Below, one piece after another: positions 1-11,359 of a DNA stretch of 64,000 nt. Position numbers and translations under genes: made by a program. This DNA is from Ectobius pallidus (lineage: Eukaryota > Arthropoda > Insecta > Blattodea > Ectobiidae). How positions within the stretch are numbered: the stretch's first letter is position 1; each line of letters starts with the position of its first letter. Where the stretch lies: positions 201,834,174 through 201,898,173 of the forward strand of contig CAXKWD010000003.1 of assembly GCA_964059195.1 (NCBI GenBank), written 5' to 3'. The notes beneath the pieces are model-generated. The model made no database searches. It was not told the origin of the DNA and saw only the letters and a program-made list of their open reading frames with translations.

Positions 1-44
1 TAAGTGATTGGTTATAGTTCTATAGTTCTGGCTATATTTGAGAA

Positions 45-1028
45 CTAGCTTGAAAGGCCCGGCGTCGCCCGGGTTTTTTAATTTAGTAATTGGAAATGAA
101 CTTATGAAGGACTTTAGATTTTTAAATTTATTATAGGTCATTATATAGGTATTTATAATTTGAAATAGGAAGGACGATTTATCACTCAGAAAACGCTTGG
201 AATAGCTTTTTATGGCTCATAGAGGATGTAGAATTTTGCATCCCATCACTTGTACACAGCAAGCCTGGTAGGGGTTCAAATAAGAAGAAACATAAATTCC
301 GGTAACATAAAATTGTATTTGCGGAATATTTTATTTCTCACTCTCATGTTACCATAAAAAAGAAATGTAATATCACTTTCATACTTCTCTCTCCAAAAAA
401 CCTGCGATATAATAAAATACACACTACCATACTTCGTATTGTTTTCTCTATGTCGAGGGTAGAGAAAGTTATGTGACTGCATTATTTTCGTGGATTTCAT
501 TCTTGAATATTTACGAGGGCTGGTCAATAAGTAAGGTCTCCAACACTCTTAGCCCAAGCTCATAACGTTGGGCTAGAGTGTTGGAAACCTTACTTATTGA
601 CCAACCCTCGTATTTATAACATGGATTAGCCTATATTGATAGTTCTCTAATTTGTTAAGTCTCGTTTCATTTATTTCCAAAGCCTTATGTGAAGACTGCC
701 AACAATAGCGTTGTCAACTGAACTGTGATTTGGATTTGATAATTCTGTGTAAATAGGGATGAAGTCTTCTCAAACACATTTAATTCGACGGTATAAGGTC
801 AATGAAGTCACCAATGCCGTCGTAAAATAAGGCAGAACAATAACAACATTTAATTTTTGGCATTTAAAATCAGGATTTTTCAAAATCCTTTCTTAGTGAG
901 CACCTACATTATGAAACGAAGGTACTGTCAAAATTCCATGTCTCTACCTATTATAGTTTGGGCTCTACGTTGATTCTCTGTCTGTCAGTCAGTCAGGACA
1001 AAGCCTTTTATGTATAGGCCTATAGAGA
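45..1028 (-). mobile_element. Non-autonomous Helitron, family A
   Basis: Read on the minus strand, the element begins TCTCTATA (1028 downward) and ends CTAG (48-45). Just before the end is a GC-rich hairpin around CCCGGGCGACGCCGGG. The flanking bases are A and T with no target duplication, which is the Helitron signature (5' TC, 3' hairpin plus CTRR, insertion between A and T). Two related copies lie at 3440-5383 and 27392-28396. It has no Rep/helicase coding capacity, so it would move only in trans. A 97-bp mariner MITE sits inside it at 514-610. The borders are seen directly; the class is inferred from terminal structure. Confidence 0.75.
514..610. mobile_element. Palindromic mariner-type MITE (97 bp)
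   Basis: The two halves are nearly perfect inverted repeats starting CGAGGGCTGGTCAATAAGTA and ending in the complement. The element is flanked by TA on both sides (512-513 and 611-612), the Tc1/mariner target duplication. The related Helitron copy at 3440-5383 lacks it at the matching place, which serves as an empty site. It has no coding capacity. Confidence 0.8.
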
Positions 1029-1154
1029 TTGAGTATTAACGTAAAAAGGAGTCAACTTTCTCAATGTCAAACGAAATGGTCTATAATAGCTATTTATGTA
1101 TAAAGTACGCAAAATAACGCTTTAGGGGACGAGTCTATAGCGGCTGAGACGTAA

Positions 1155-1587
1155 AGCTCTATCCACAATGCGCAGTCGGCAGTTGGCGGCAGTTTGCTGT
1201 TGCAATCGGCCGCTTGGGAGCAGCACTCGAGTCGTCTACAATATGCTGTCGACATTGAGGTTAGGGAAACATCTTACAGAATAAAAAAGATGGAGGAATC
1301 GCTTTATAATTAGATAATATATGTTATAAACACATCTTGCTTTCTCGTAGTATGCTAATCTGTGTATTTGCACTAGTAAATAATTATCATTCGCGTAATA
1401 TGTTACTTGCAGTCGTTCAGTTCGTAGTCAGAGATGAATTTCTCGTCTGCCGACTACTGATAACCAACTGCTGTCGTCTGCAACTGCACATTGTGAATGG
1501 CGTCCATTGATCACCACACGTTATACTTCGACTACAAACTACCGTCTACCGACTAACAACTGCCGACTGCGCATTGTGGATAGAGCT
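1155..1587. mobile_element. PIF/Harbinger-like non-autonomous element
   Basis: Terminal inverted repeats of about 30 bp, beginning AGCTCTATCCACAATGCGCA, face each other. Each is bordered by TAA (1152-1154 and 1588-1590), the 3-bp duplication typical of PIF/Harbinger. The interior has degenerate CTGCCGACTG-like subterminal motifs and no reading frame of note. The superfamily is inferred from the 3-bp duplication only. Confidence 0.65.
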
Positions 1588-1590
1588 TAA

Positions 1591-3439
1591 GCCGAGGCCG
1601 AAATAAAGGATGAGTCCGATAAAGCTTTTGCCTACGTGGTGCATACAATATTTCTTAGTAAAAGCTCTCTAAATTATATGAAATGAAATAAAAATACCGT
1701 ATAATTAATTGTAATGAAAGGTATAGGCTGCCATTTGTTAACGTCATATTCCCACAGCCTGAATCGCAGAACAACAGTGAACCGTAAACCGAAATGCGGT
1801 AGAGATACATAATATTTAGACGCTTATTTGTAAGCAATATTGCATGCGAACTAGTATTTATGAAAACCTTCTGAAAATATGAGTGATAATCCCGAGGAAA
1901 TTTCAATCCAAGCCAGAAACATTGAATTGGAGCTGCTGCCAGTAAAATCTCGGCAGCAGTAGACTATGAAATGTATATGCACTTAAATGCTGGTGCATCC
2001 ATGGTATATTTAAGCAATGTTTCTCTTGTGATCCAATGTGCGAAAAGTTGTTGGCTTATATTTATTGTTATATGATGAAGTAGGCTAAAGATTCTGATTA
2101 TCATAAAGAAACATGTTGTCGTAAATTTGTTGTTTTATGACCAAATATATGCTTAAAGCTATGTTAAAGTTGGTGTGATTGGTCAATGACATCTGGATTT
2201 TGTTCATAGACTGCCATGACGACTTTAGCGGCCTAGGTCGCTAAAATGCAATTTTTCGGCGTGTTACTAGTCCGACAAGCAGCTGTTTTAGAGTGCATGC
2301 ACTAAAAAATAACTTATTTCGCAAAATGAAACAGGCTCCTAGTAGAATTATAAACAAGAAAGCGACCCCCGGTAATTTAAGCTGGTCATGTAGAGCTGTG
2401 CTCAAAACCTGTTGGGAAGCAATAAAACAGCTGTAACATGAATAATTGTGAAGATCCATGATGGTGTGCACGTAACCGCAGGCTAAATAACTAGAAAATT
2501 ATTTGCACGCAAAGTCAAGGGCGCGTTTAAATTGTTTTATAACAAGTGAACGCTAGTAACCTAGCAACCCAGAAATTATTTCGCAAGCTTTATTATGCAA
2601 GATTAAGAACGGAGAGCAGAGCAATGAACTGATTTGTAAAGCAGGCATCCCGATTTCTTTAAAAGTATAGCAGTGTAATATTATTTCAGATGTAAGACCG
2701 TTACATAGAACTTAACAGGCAAGCATGTTGTTAAAGAAACGAGCGCTAACGACTTTTATTATTAAGTTCTTATAACGAACATAAGTTCGAACATCGTACG
2801 ATGTTTTATGTTATTCTGGATCGTAAATTTTATAATTTTAGTTCGCTTGTGCTAAGAATAATAATCATGCATGTAGCTGAATTCAGGCTCTTTTGCTTGG
2901 CAACAATTTTCTTTGAAGCAAATGACGAATGAAAACAGCTGGCCACAGCAGAAACATTTGCTGAAAATACAGAATCGTGTTCTATTTGTAAAGAAATTTT
3001 TCCCTTGAAGTTATAGACAAGGCAAACAACGAACTAATATTGGAAAATCTTTAGCTATGATGAAGAGAAATGAAGTTCGACAGTAATGTTTTGAGCGAAA
3101 CTAAATAGGCCTTTTGTGGTGGCTTACGTTTGTGCTTTGTGAAATACCGTCTAGTATGGACCAAATTCTAAAAGCTGAAATAGTTATTTATGCTATTTTC
3201 AATTTTAAATTATTAATAGATACACGATAATACTAGTAGTAGGGACAATAGTATTTGTAGGGAATAAAATGAAGGAAATGTATAGTTATTTATTTATACT
3301 AAAGGGAAGAGAACGACAGTGACATCTGGTGATATCCTCAATACTGTATTACTGTAACAGGCTACCACCAAAGATGTACTTAAGGGGGGGAGATCCTGGG
3401 GTCCTGATCCCTCCCTCAAAATGAGATTTTTATTATTTA
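1591..3439. other. AT-rich stretch, no supported gene
   Basis: I see no reading frame, RNA gene or clean terminal-repeat pair here. Short hairpins occur, for example CTGCTGCC with its complement near 1932-1965, but none has supporting context. Confidence 0.5.
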
Positions 3440-3718
3440 CTAGCTTAAAAGGCCCGGCGTCGCCCGGGTTTTGTATTTTGTAATATGAAATTAATTTATG
3501 GAGGACTTTCGATGTTGAAACTCTAGGTCCTTATACAATATATCTAAGTAGATTAGAAATGAGGAAGAACGACATATGACACTCAAGACTCTTCCCTCAG
3601 AAGACGCTAGATATAGCTTTTTATGGCTCATAGAGGATGTTGAATGTTGCATTCCATTGCTTCTACACACCGTGCCTGTGAGGAGTGCAAATAAGAAGAA
3701 AAAGAAATTCCGGTTACA

Positions 3719-4575
3719 TCTCTATATATATAAAAGGCTTTGTCCTGACTGACTGAATGAATGACTGACTGACAGGAATCAACGTACAGCCTAAACTATA
3801 ACAGGTAGAGACTTGGAATTTTGATAGTACCTTCGTTTCATAATGTAGATGCTCACTAAGAAAGGATTTTGAAAAATTCTGATTCTAAATGCCAAAAATT
3901 AAATGTTTTTGAAAATACTTAATCCCTTTTTGCATAGAATTATCGAAACAAATTCACAGAACATATTGTTGCCAATGGTATAGGTGGGTTTGGATTAAAT
4001 TAAATGGATGTTTGACAAGTTAGAGAAGGTATCGTTATAATTCATATTATCTATATTAATAAAAGGAATTGTCCTCGATGTCCATCGAAATCTACTCAAC
4101 GCAGAGATCTGAAATTTTAAACATAGGTGGGCTGAAGGGTCGGAAAATGTACCTCGAAGCCGGAATTTTAATTTTAGTTTTCGTTCGTGAGTTATGAGTG
4201 AAAAACGGGCAAAAAACGTGAATTTTTTCCGTTTTCAAAACATAAGTTTTCTGTTATACATTTCAATGTCAAATCAATTACAGTTGGCTTTGGCTATTTT
4301 TGTCATATCTTGAAAATAAAACTTTCGCGATCGCTTGAATGTTGTAAACCCTAAATATGGTCAAACGTTGTTTTATTTGGACGAATCTCACTACACAGAG
4401 GTTTTCTGGGCCAAGAAACTCGAATCTGAGGTCGCTTTTACCAGACGATGCTATCTAATTGTGGTATGTAGTCCACGTGATTTAGGTGTTATTAAATATA
4501 ATGATTTTACTATTATGCTCTTCATTTTTAATTTTTGGAATAATTATCGCGGGCGAAGTCGCGGGCACATGCTAG
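3719..4575 (+). mobile_element. Chimeric Helitron (family A 5' end, family B 3' end)
   Basis: The insert begins TCTCTATATATATAAAAGG and ends in the hairpin GCGGGCGAAGTCGCGGGC followed by CATGCTAG. Host bases are A3718 and T4576. Removing it rejoins the flanks into the uninterrupted sequence seen in the related copies near 296-310 and 27658-27690, so the empty site is known. The first ~330 bp match the 5' end of family A (reverse of about 840-1028). At 4050 a second Helitron start, TCTATATTAATAAAAGG, begins after an A and runs to the shared 3' end; it resembles 32275-32848. It may be a rolling-circle chimera or a nested pair with a deletion. Confidence 0.7.
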
Positions 4576-4690
4576 TAAGATTATATTGTCTTGACAGAAA
4601 ATTGTGTTTCTACTCTCATATTACGATAAAACCGTTTCGGGGCTGAAGTAAAAAAGAAATTCAATATCACTTTCATACTTTCCTTCCCAA

Positions 4691-4782
4691 AAACCTGGAA
4701 CATAATATACTGCGCGCGCAGGACTGAAAATGTTCCAAACCTGGAACATAATATACTGCGCGCGCAGGACTGAAAATGTTCC
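4691..4782. repeat. 46-bp direct tandem duplication
   Basis: A 46-bp unit containing ATAATATACTGCGCGCGCAG occurs twice in immediate succession and looks identical. The Helitron copy at 27392-28396 has one diverged unit near 27787-27830, so the duplication arose after the copies separated. Confidence 0.9.
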
Positions 4783-5383
4783 ATCCCATTTTGTCTTCTT
4801 TTAGATTATTAGGGCCGCTGATAAACATCCCTAGGTCTAAATCTCAACTAATACAAAGCCTACAGCTATGAGTGACGTATCAGTGGATAGGATTTGTTAC
4901 CGACGCCCGATATTGCATACTCACTGGCACACGCCTAAGTTGTCCCTGCAATACGACCGCTTATTCTACATCAAAATGTGAAGTGAGAAAATATTTTCCA
5001 TGTCGAGGGTAGAGAAAGTTAAGTGACTGCTTTATTTTCGTGGATTTTATTCTTCAAGAATTATTTTCACAAATGCAATAATTACATCGATAGTATCAGA
5101 ATTTGTTAAAGCCCAGTATTATAATAAAGTTTCAAAGCCCTATGTGAACACTGTAAACAATACTTTCGTTATGTAAACAATTGACAGCATACGAGTAACT
5201 CACTAACTTTGCCGCATTTCACATTTCCGACTTTTCCCGTGAATTTTCCAAAAATTTTCTTTCATACAAACCTTGTCCTGACAATTACGAACACAACAAA
5301 GAAAAAATCAGCCAAATCGGTCGAGCCGTTCTCAAGTGATGCTCCGTCATACATTTTGGAAATTCATTTTTTATTAATATAGA

Positions 5384-6240
5384 TTTATTAAATGCCCACA
5401 TTGCACGAACCCTATTTCACCCGAAGGTACATTAGGGCTGGAGATGTACAATGTTATTTTACAATAAATTATCCTGATACTGGAATTTGAAAGCTTGCTA
5501 TGTCTCATATCTCTTATGCACTATTTACAATAATGTACAGTTCTTACAAGGCTTAATGTCTACAAAAGTCTTGCAGTTTCTTACATCTTACGATATGGTA
5601 AGTCTTAAGTTAACCGATACAAATTAAGATAAATAGCATAAATTATTAAAAAAGGCAACCTTAATTTATAACATGACTATAAGAAATTTTTAGATTAAAT
5701 CACTTAACTAGGTAAAAGAGATTTTTAAAACATTAGTTATAAAAATAATATGAAATTTATTTATGAAGTTTTCTCAGCCTTGAAGCACTAGTAACTTATT
5801 GGATATTGATAAGATAGGATGTTGACAAAGAGTCTACTAAAACAATTTATAGCAACCTATTATATTTGTTATCATGAGTTCATGACTATTAAAAACATGA
5901 ACAATTATCTTATTGCCTTCCTATGTACTTCCTATGTGCCTGACAATATGCATTATGTTCTACAGCCCAGCTAAACGTAAAATTGAACTAAACGTAAACA
6001 TAAATAACACAAAAATATGAATAAACATAAACAGATTTAATGAGAGGAAAGCAGTCTATTTGTGGACAAGCCGAGAGGAATGCCATGGTCTAGTTGCAGC
6101 TTGTAATAATTATCAACTGACATAGAAACTATTTTAGTAAGTGTTGTGGGGTCATTATGCCATGGTCCTAGCGTTGTCTCTGTGTGTACAGATGAAGTTT
6201 GTGGAAACGTGTTTCAGTATTACGTGACACGTTGCCAGTG
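5384..6240. other. AT-rich stretch, nothing recognised
   Basis: No gene, RNA or terminal-repeat pair could be supported. Confidence 0.5.
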
Positions 6241-7530
6241 AACAGAACGAAAACACTTTTACAGAAATTTAAATAATGTAAATGTGTATTGATTAAAACG
6301 CAATTTCGATTCGGTGCAAGCCAGTTCGTGTGATTTTATAGCGTTTTGATGTAAGCAACTACCACGATGATCTCCATCGTCTTGTGATGCGCACTATTGG
6401 TAGCATTGGGAGCTAGGATCGATTCATGGAATCGATTCGTGGACTGTTCATTCATCTAGTAGGCCGTGATCTTACGGCTTACAAATATTGACAACAAAAT
6501 ATGAAAATAATTATCATTTACAAAATCCGTTACATTTTATTCATGGAATAGTCTTAATAAATCCTACACAAGATTACGTTCGAACTTCGTTCTAGCAAAT
6601 ATATAGATAAACTCGTAATCTCGAGTGGGATTTACTAAGCTATTATAATTTTTATTCGTTGGAAGGTTGTAATAAATGCTGTTCCCACGTAAGACAACGA
6701 CATTATCGATAGATATCAATGAAACTCGTAATCTCGTGTGGGATTTATTAAGACTATTCCACGAATAAACTGTAATGTACTTTGTAAATAATAATTATTT
6801 TCATATTTTGTTGTCAATACTCTGTCAGGCATACTAAATGAATGAACAGTCCTTGAATCGATCCGAGTTCCCAATCCTACGAACAGTTGCGCATCACAAG
6901 ATGGAAGGCGAACTGGCTTGCAACGAATCAATATCGCGTATTCAGTCAATGGATATTTATATTATTTCAATTTCCAAACAAGTTATATTGTATAAAATAA
7001 TATGTTTTCTGCTGCTTAATGGCAGCATGTGACGTATTAGTCACTGCACGTTGATGCCCTACATGTCCAGTGAGGAGCAGACGATTTTATCATAGGTAAT
7101 CCCAAGAGAGTTGAATTTATTAAGACTATTCCATGAATAAAAATGTAACGGATTATACAAATAATAATTACTTTCGTGCTTTGTTGTATAAAAACAAAAC
7201 TAACAGTCGTAACATCACAGCATACTGTGAATCAATCATCCATGAATCGATTCGAGCTTCCTTGGTGTAATCAGTGCTACCAATGGTGCATATAAGACAT
7301 AGTTAACTTCATTCAGTTGAGCTAACAGCAGAACAGAATAAAAGCACACCAACTGGCTTTCACCGACTAGAAAATGTGTTTTTAATTTATGTACATTTAT
7401 ATTATTTCAATTTCCAAACAAGATATGTTGTATAAAATAATCTGTTTTCGTGCTGTTTAACGGCAGCATGTGACATATTAATCACTGCACACTGATGCTC
7501 ACGTGTACAGTAACGAGCAGATGTTTTACC
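6241..7530. repeat. Three copies of a ~350-400-bp repeat, one inverted
   Basis: Related segments lie at about 6241-6640 (minus orientation), 6720-7095 (plus) and 7110-7530 (plus). They share runs such as TTATTAAGACTATTCCA, ATGAATCGATTCGAGC, CAATTTCCAAACAAG and GGCAGCATGTGAC. Divergence is moderate. I do not recognise the family and there is no coding capacity. Confidence 0.7.
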
Positions 7531-7847
7531 CGATAAAACGGCATCCTTTCGATTCCTACAAGAGCCCTGCCAAAACTAAAAAAAGTCTGATATGAAACTC
7601 ACATAACTTCCCGTAGCCAAATAAAAGTTAGCCTCTTAGTGCCATATATTAAGTATGACATTCTCTTCATGTAAATTGCTTGAAAAATTAAGTGAATGTC
7701 GTTACCATATCACATCGCATCCTCGAAGGATACAAAGCCTAAATAAAATCTCATTAATGCACTTTAAACATGGCCAATACATTTTCCTCACTTCACACTT
7801 TGATATACAACAAGAGCCCATATTGCAAAGAGCGCTTTTTCAGAGTG

Positions 7848-8025
7848 GGTGGCTTATAACTACCCTTCAGAGATTTTTCGAAAAAAATGTTTCAAATAAA
7901 AGTTTTAGCTCTTGGTATAAGCACAGACATTTATGTTAAAAACTCAACCTCTAATTTGGGGGACTAAAACAATACATACTCTTCATATAGTAGAGTACCT
8001 ATGGTATGGGCAGAGGAAGTAAACA
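7848..8025 (+). repeat. Internally deleted copy of a repeat found inverted at 9229-9680
   Basis: The segment starts GTGGGTGGCTTATAACTACC and ends near GGCAGAGGAAGTAA. The same ends occur in reverse at 9680-9229 with about 270 bp more in the middle. The pair brackets the SINE cluster at 8.2-9.0 kb. Confidence 0.7.
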
Positions 8026-8200
8026 TTAAATTAAGTTTGTTACATAACAAGTATAATAGCACGTTTTTGTCCCCTACTTTGCCTTATTTTTAGCACCTTT
8101 TCCCTTCCCTTTTCCATACGGAAATCACACCTAAAAACCCATCCCTTCTTATAAGGGAGTAATTTTGTTTCTAGAATTTCGAGCGGAGTATTATCTAATT

Positions 8201-8621
8201 TCCACCGCTGTGGCTCAGGGGATGCGTCCAATCCTCTCACGCAGCGGGCCCGGGTTCGATTCCTGGTCGGGACAAGTTACCTAGGTGAGGTTTTTTCCGG
8301 GGTTTTCCCTCACCTATGAGACAAATGTCAGGTAACTTTAGGCCCTTGTGGTCCCCGGATATCATCTGGCCGTCATTATCATCCTCATCCTCGCCTTGTT
8401 CTGAGTGAGTGTGTGTGTGTGAATGATGTGTATCGTCCTATGTGTTCGTGTTGTCTCGGAGGTGGCCCCGGCATTGGGCTGATCACTCATCCGGGGAGGC
8501 CCTCCATGTCCTTGTCTGGTCAAAAAAGTATGTATGTGATCCAAAGGTAATCCCTCTCCCGACAGGTCGCGGCCCTGTAAGGCCCGGGCGGCTTGGGTCG
8601 CTTAAATCCTAAAAGGGAGAG
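8201..8621 (+). mobile_element. tRNA-derived SINE with 13-bp target-site duplication
   Basis: The head contains a pol III A box (TGGCTCAGGGGATG, 8211-8224) and B box (GGTTCGATTCC, about 8253-8263), as in tRNA-derived SINEs. The 13-mer GTATTATCTAATT flanks it exactly (8188-8200 and 8622-8634), which is the mark of LINE-machinery retroposition. The body includes ACAAGTTACCTAGGTGAGG and GGAGGTGGCCCCGGCAT, shared with the copy at 8723-8999 and partly with the palindrome arms at 17.6-18.3 kb. It encodes no protein. Confidence 0.85.
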
Positions 8622-8722
8622 GTATTATCTAATTAATCTATTCGTCCCGGGTTCTGAACCTGCCTTGTTCAGAACACTCATCATCATCACCATCATCACT
8701 TTCGGCAATTATTACGTTCAAA

Positions 8723-8999
8723 ATGGTTCACCACTGTGGCGTTTCTCTCATGCAGCGGACCCGGTTCGAATCCTGGTCGGGACAAGTTACCTATGTGCAT
8801 TTTCGGGTTTTTCTTACCTGTAAGACGAATGTCGGTCCCCCGATATCATTTGGCCATCATTATCATCTTCATCCCATTCGCGTGTTCAGATTGCATGGTG
8901 TGTCTCGTCCTGTGTGTTCGTGTTGTTTCGGAGGTGGCCCCGGCATCGGGCCGATCACTCGGGCGTGGGTCGCTTGAAACGTCTTTAAAAGGGATGGGT
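8723..8999 (+). mobile_element. Diverged, shortened copy of the same SINE
   Basis: It keeps the B box region (GGTTCGAATCCTGGTCGGGA), the ACAAGTTACCTA body and the GGAGGTGGCCCCGGCATC tail segment. The A box region is degraded and internal blocks are missing. No target duplication was found. Confidence 0.7.
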
Positions 9000-9228
9000 A
9001 AACGTAAGGAAAAGATGTTCACAAACGAGACTTGCTGATTTCTCCTTGTTACAACAGCTACTAAAGCAACAAGTGTTTATTAATTGTTTAAATACAAATA
9101 CTCAACGTCATGGTTACCAAACAGCAACAAACAAGTTTCAATGACTTCAATGTATATGAAGCTTAACTCTTCAGTTATGTAAACCCTTGTTTAGCATAAT
9201 GTTTTTTTTTTTTTATATTCCTTATTAC

Positions 9229-9680
9229 TTCCTCAGCCCGTACCATAGGTACTATAGGTAGAGGAAGTATTGTTTTCGACCCCAAAATTCGAAGTTGAGT
9301 TTTTAGCATATATACACGTTTCAAGGCCCCCTGAATCCAAAAATACTATTTTTGGAAACATGTCTGTGTGTCTGTGTGTCTGTGTGGAAAATATCTGTGA
9401 ACAAGCTAGCTCCGAAACGGAGAATCGTATGAAAACAAAATTTCGTATTTGGGTCGGGTACCTTCTGAAGATGTGATTCGTAGATTGGCGACAAATTTCC
9501 CTTGTTTTTAAGGGTACTTTACATGAAGAAATTTTCGTTTTTCGCGATTTTCTCGAAAACGGCTCTAACGATTTTCTTTAAATTTTGCACATGGGTTGCT
9601 TATACTAAGAGCTAAAACTTTTATTTGAAACATTTTTTTTCGAGAAAATTCTCTGAGGGTAGTTATAAGCCACCCACTGT
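9229..9680 (-). repeat. Longer copy of the inverted repeat seen at 7848-8025
   Basis: Reverse complement of the 7848-8025 family, with the full middle section. It has no coding potential and I do not recognise the family. Confidence 0.7.
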
Positions 9681-10117
9681 TTGTAGAAAGTTTGTCTTAC
9701 GTGATGAACAACTGAATTCGCGCTCTTTCACGGCCTCTTATTCTATATAAGAATGTGAAGTGAGAAAGATGTGTTGTTGGCCATGCATAGAGTAAAGATG
9801 TATTTGAGGGAAATATTCGATAAATTTCGGAAATTATATTTTACGGCAGAAAGTTCAATAAACGTCTGCAGTCATATGTTCTTTTTTTTTTAAGTTTGTT
9901 ATATAGACTGCGCTTTTAGTCGCATCATTGAAAGAAGAGGTATTTATAGGATAATCAGCGTAAAATTGTGTCTTGCGATTCTGTACAAGGATATGTGAAT
10001 ACTGCTAACTTTTATTTGGGCAGAGGATGTTATGTGACTTTCACATCAGATTTTTTTTTATATCACTTCTACAAAGACTCTTGCATTAGTTAATAGGTGG
10101 CATTTTCTCGCCCATTC

Positions 10118-10176
10118 AATCAATGGTAGAGCAGCGGCACGGAGAGTCGAAGATCTTTGTTCAAATCCCGGCTATT
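10118..10176 (+). repeat. tRNA-like SINE head
   Basis: TGGTAGAGCAGCGGC resembles an A box and GTTCAAATCCCGGC a B box at plausible spacing. The acceptor stem ends do not pair convincingly, so this reads as a tRNA-derived SINE fragment and not a functional tRNA gene. Confidence 0.45.
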
Positions 10177-10330
10177 GCATTGATGTTTTTAAACTGCAAA
10201 AAATAAAGCTGTGAGACTTTTGAAAGGCTGTGACCCATATGAGCATTGTAAACCTATTTTTACTTAATTATTTTAACCGTGGCCTCACTTTATGTTCTAT
10301 CAACTATTTTATTCGTTCATGGAAATGATT

Positions 10331-10637
10331 TTAATCCTGTGTGTTTTAATGATGTACTAGAGGGAGATATAATTTGGTTGCTCCACAGTGTAGAGTGCAA
10401 AAATCCCTTAACAGTCATAATGTTTTAGGAATTAAGTTTTACAACAAATTGCCTCTAGAAATTAGAAATATTTTAGAATTTTCAAGCATAGAGTTAAGAC
10501 TTTGCTTTTGCAAAAAAGCTTTTACACTGAATATCTAGCGGCTGGTTTTATGTAATTAGGCTACTTCTTTTTAACATGCTGACTATTCCTATTGCATATA
10601 CATGCTTAATGGTGTAAAATAAATAAATAAATAGATC
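10331..10637 (+). pseudogene. 3' end of a 5'-truncated LINE
   Basis: Around 10430-10540 the frame reads a segment with FYNKLPLEIRNI, a motif common in the C-terminal part of jockey/CR1/I-type LINE polyproteins. It is followed by noncoding sequence ending in an AATAAATAAATAAATA tail. Only the last few dozen codons remain and no reverse transcriptase domain is present. The clade cannot be fixed from this fragment. Confidence 0.5.
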
Positions 10638-10646
10638 TGGAGCTTG

Positions 10647-10700
10647 TCCACCGCTGTGGCTCAGGGGATGCGTTCAATCCTCTCACGGAGCGGGCCCGGG
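10647..10700 (+). mobile_element. Truncated SINE head
   Basis: The first ~54 bp match the SINE at 8201 (A box TGGCTCAGGGGATG). It breaks off at GGGCCCGGG just before the B box and joins the tandem-unit repeat. Confidence 0.75.
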
Positions 10701-11300
10701 TATGTAAATAGATTGTTGTCAGGATAACAGATTTGCATTTGTTAAATTCTTAATAATATATCACCATAAAATAGGCACCAAATTGGGCATTACTTCGATA
10801 CCGGTCAACCGATTTTATCCAATATCAATAGACTTCTTCCCATGGACATTATAAATGCTTATATAAAGTTTTATGAAAATCCGATAAAGCATATTTGAGT
10901 TATCACGACTTTCTGATATATTACCATAAAAGGCACTAAATTGGGCATTATTCCGGTACCGGCTAACCGATTTGGTCGAATATCAATAGACGTCTTCCCA
11001 TGGACATTATAAATGTGTACACCACATTTCATAAAAATCCGATAAAGCGTATTTGAGTTATCGCGCCTTTAAATAAATACTAAATTGGGTTTTACTCCGG
11101 TACCGGTCAACCGATTAGGTCCAAATTCAATAGGTTACTTCTCATGGAAGTCATAAATGCGTATACTACGTTTCATGAAAATCCGATAAAGCGTATTTGA
11201 GTTATGGCGCGTACAGTCACAGGGACAGACAGACAGACAGATAGATAGATGGACATACATTTTTCCGTCCCCCACGCAATCTCTCACTTAATAAAGTGCC
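10701..11300 (+). repeat. Tandem-unit repeat family, three units plus CAGA tail
   Basis: Units of about 148 bp share ACTAAATTGGG, CCGGTCAACCGATT, CCATGGACATTATAAATG and TCCGATAAAGCGTATTTGAG. After the third unit comes a (CAGA/GATA)n run and a terminal block with TTCCGTCCCCCACGCAATCT and CACTTAATAAAGTGCC. Other copies are at 13225-13440, 15172-16380, 17093-17583, 24631-25045 and 28410-28664. I do not recognise the family. There is no coding capacity. Confidence 0.8.
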
Positions 11301-11359
11301 ATTAAAAGTAAGAGAAAGTCGTCGCCATTCTTCGTGTCACACTCACCCAACTATAAAAT

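Larger units (their letters stand above)
3440..5383 (-). mobile_element. Helitron family A copy, interrupted by a second Helitron
   Basis: On the minus strand it starts TCTATATTAATAAAA at 5383 and ends CTAG at 3440, with the same GC-rich terminal hairpin as the copy at 45-1028. The A and T flanks (A3439, T5384) match Helitron insertion without duplication. Without the nested insert at 3719-4575 its length is about 1.09 kb, close to the other copies. It also carries a 46-bp tandem duplication at 4691-4782. Confidence 0.75.

Noticed and set aside
4690..4785. CGCGCGC-containing tandem pair as a regulatory element
   Set aside because: It is a simple duplication inside a Helitron copy, and the single-unit version exists in the related copy at 27.8 kb.
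6716..7032. Frames of 64-77 codons on both strands
   Set aside because: They are part of the three-copy repeat and are not conserved between the copies.
8201..8270. tRNA gene
   Set aside because: A and B boxes are present but the acceptor ends do not form a stem and a SINE body follows; the 13-bp duplication proves retroposition.
8362..9038. Several overlapping short frames with Pro/Arg/Gly-rich translations
   Set aside because: They fall inside the two SINE copies and shift between frames without a conserved protein.
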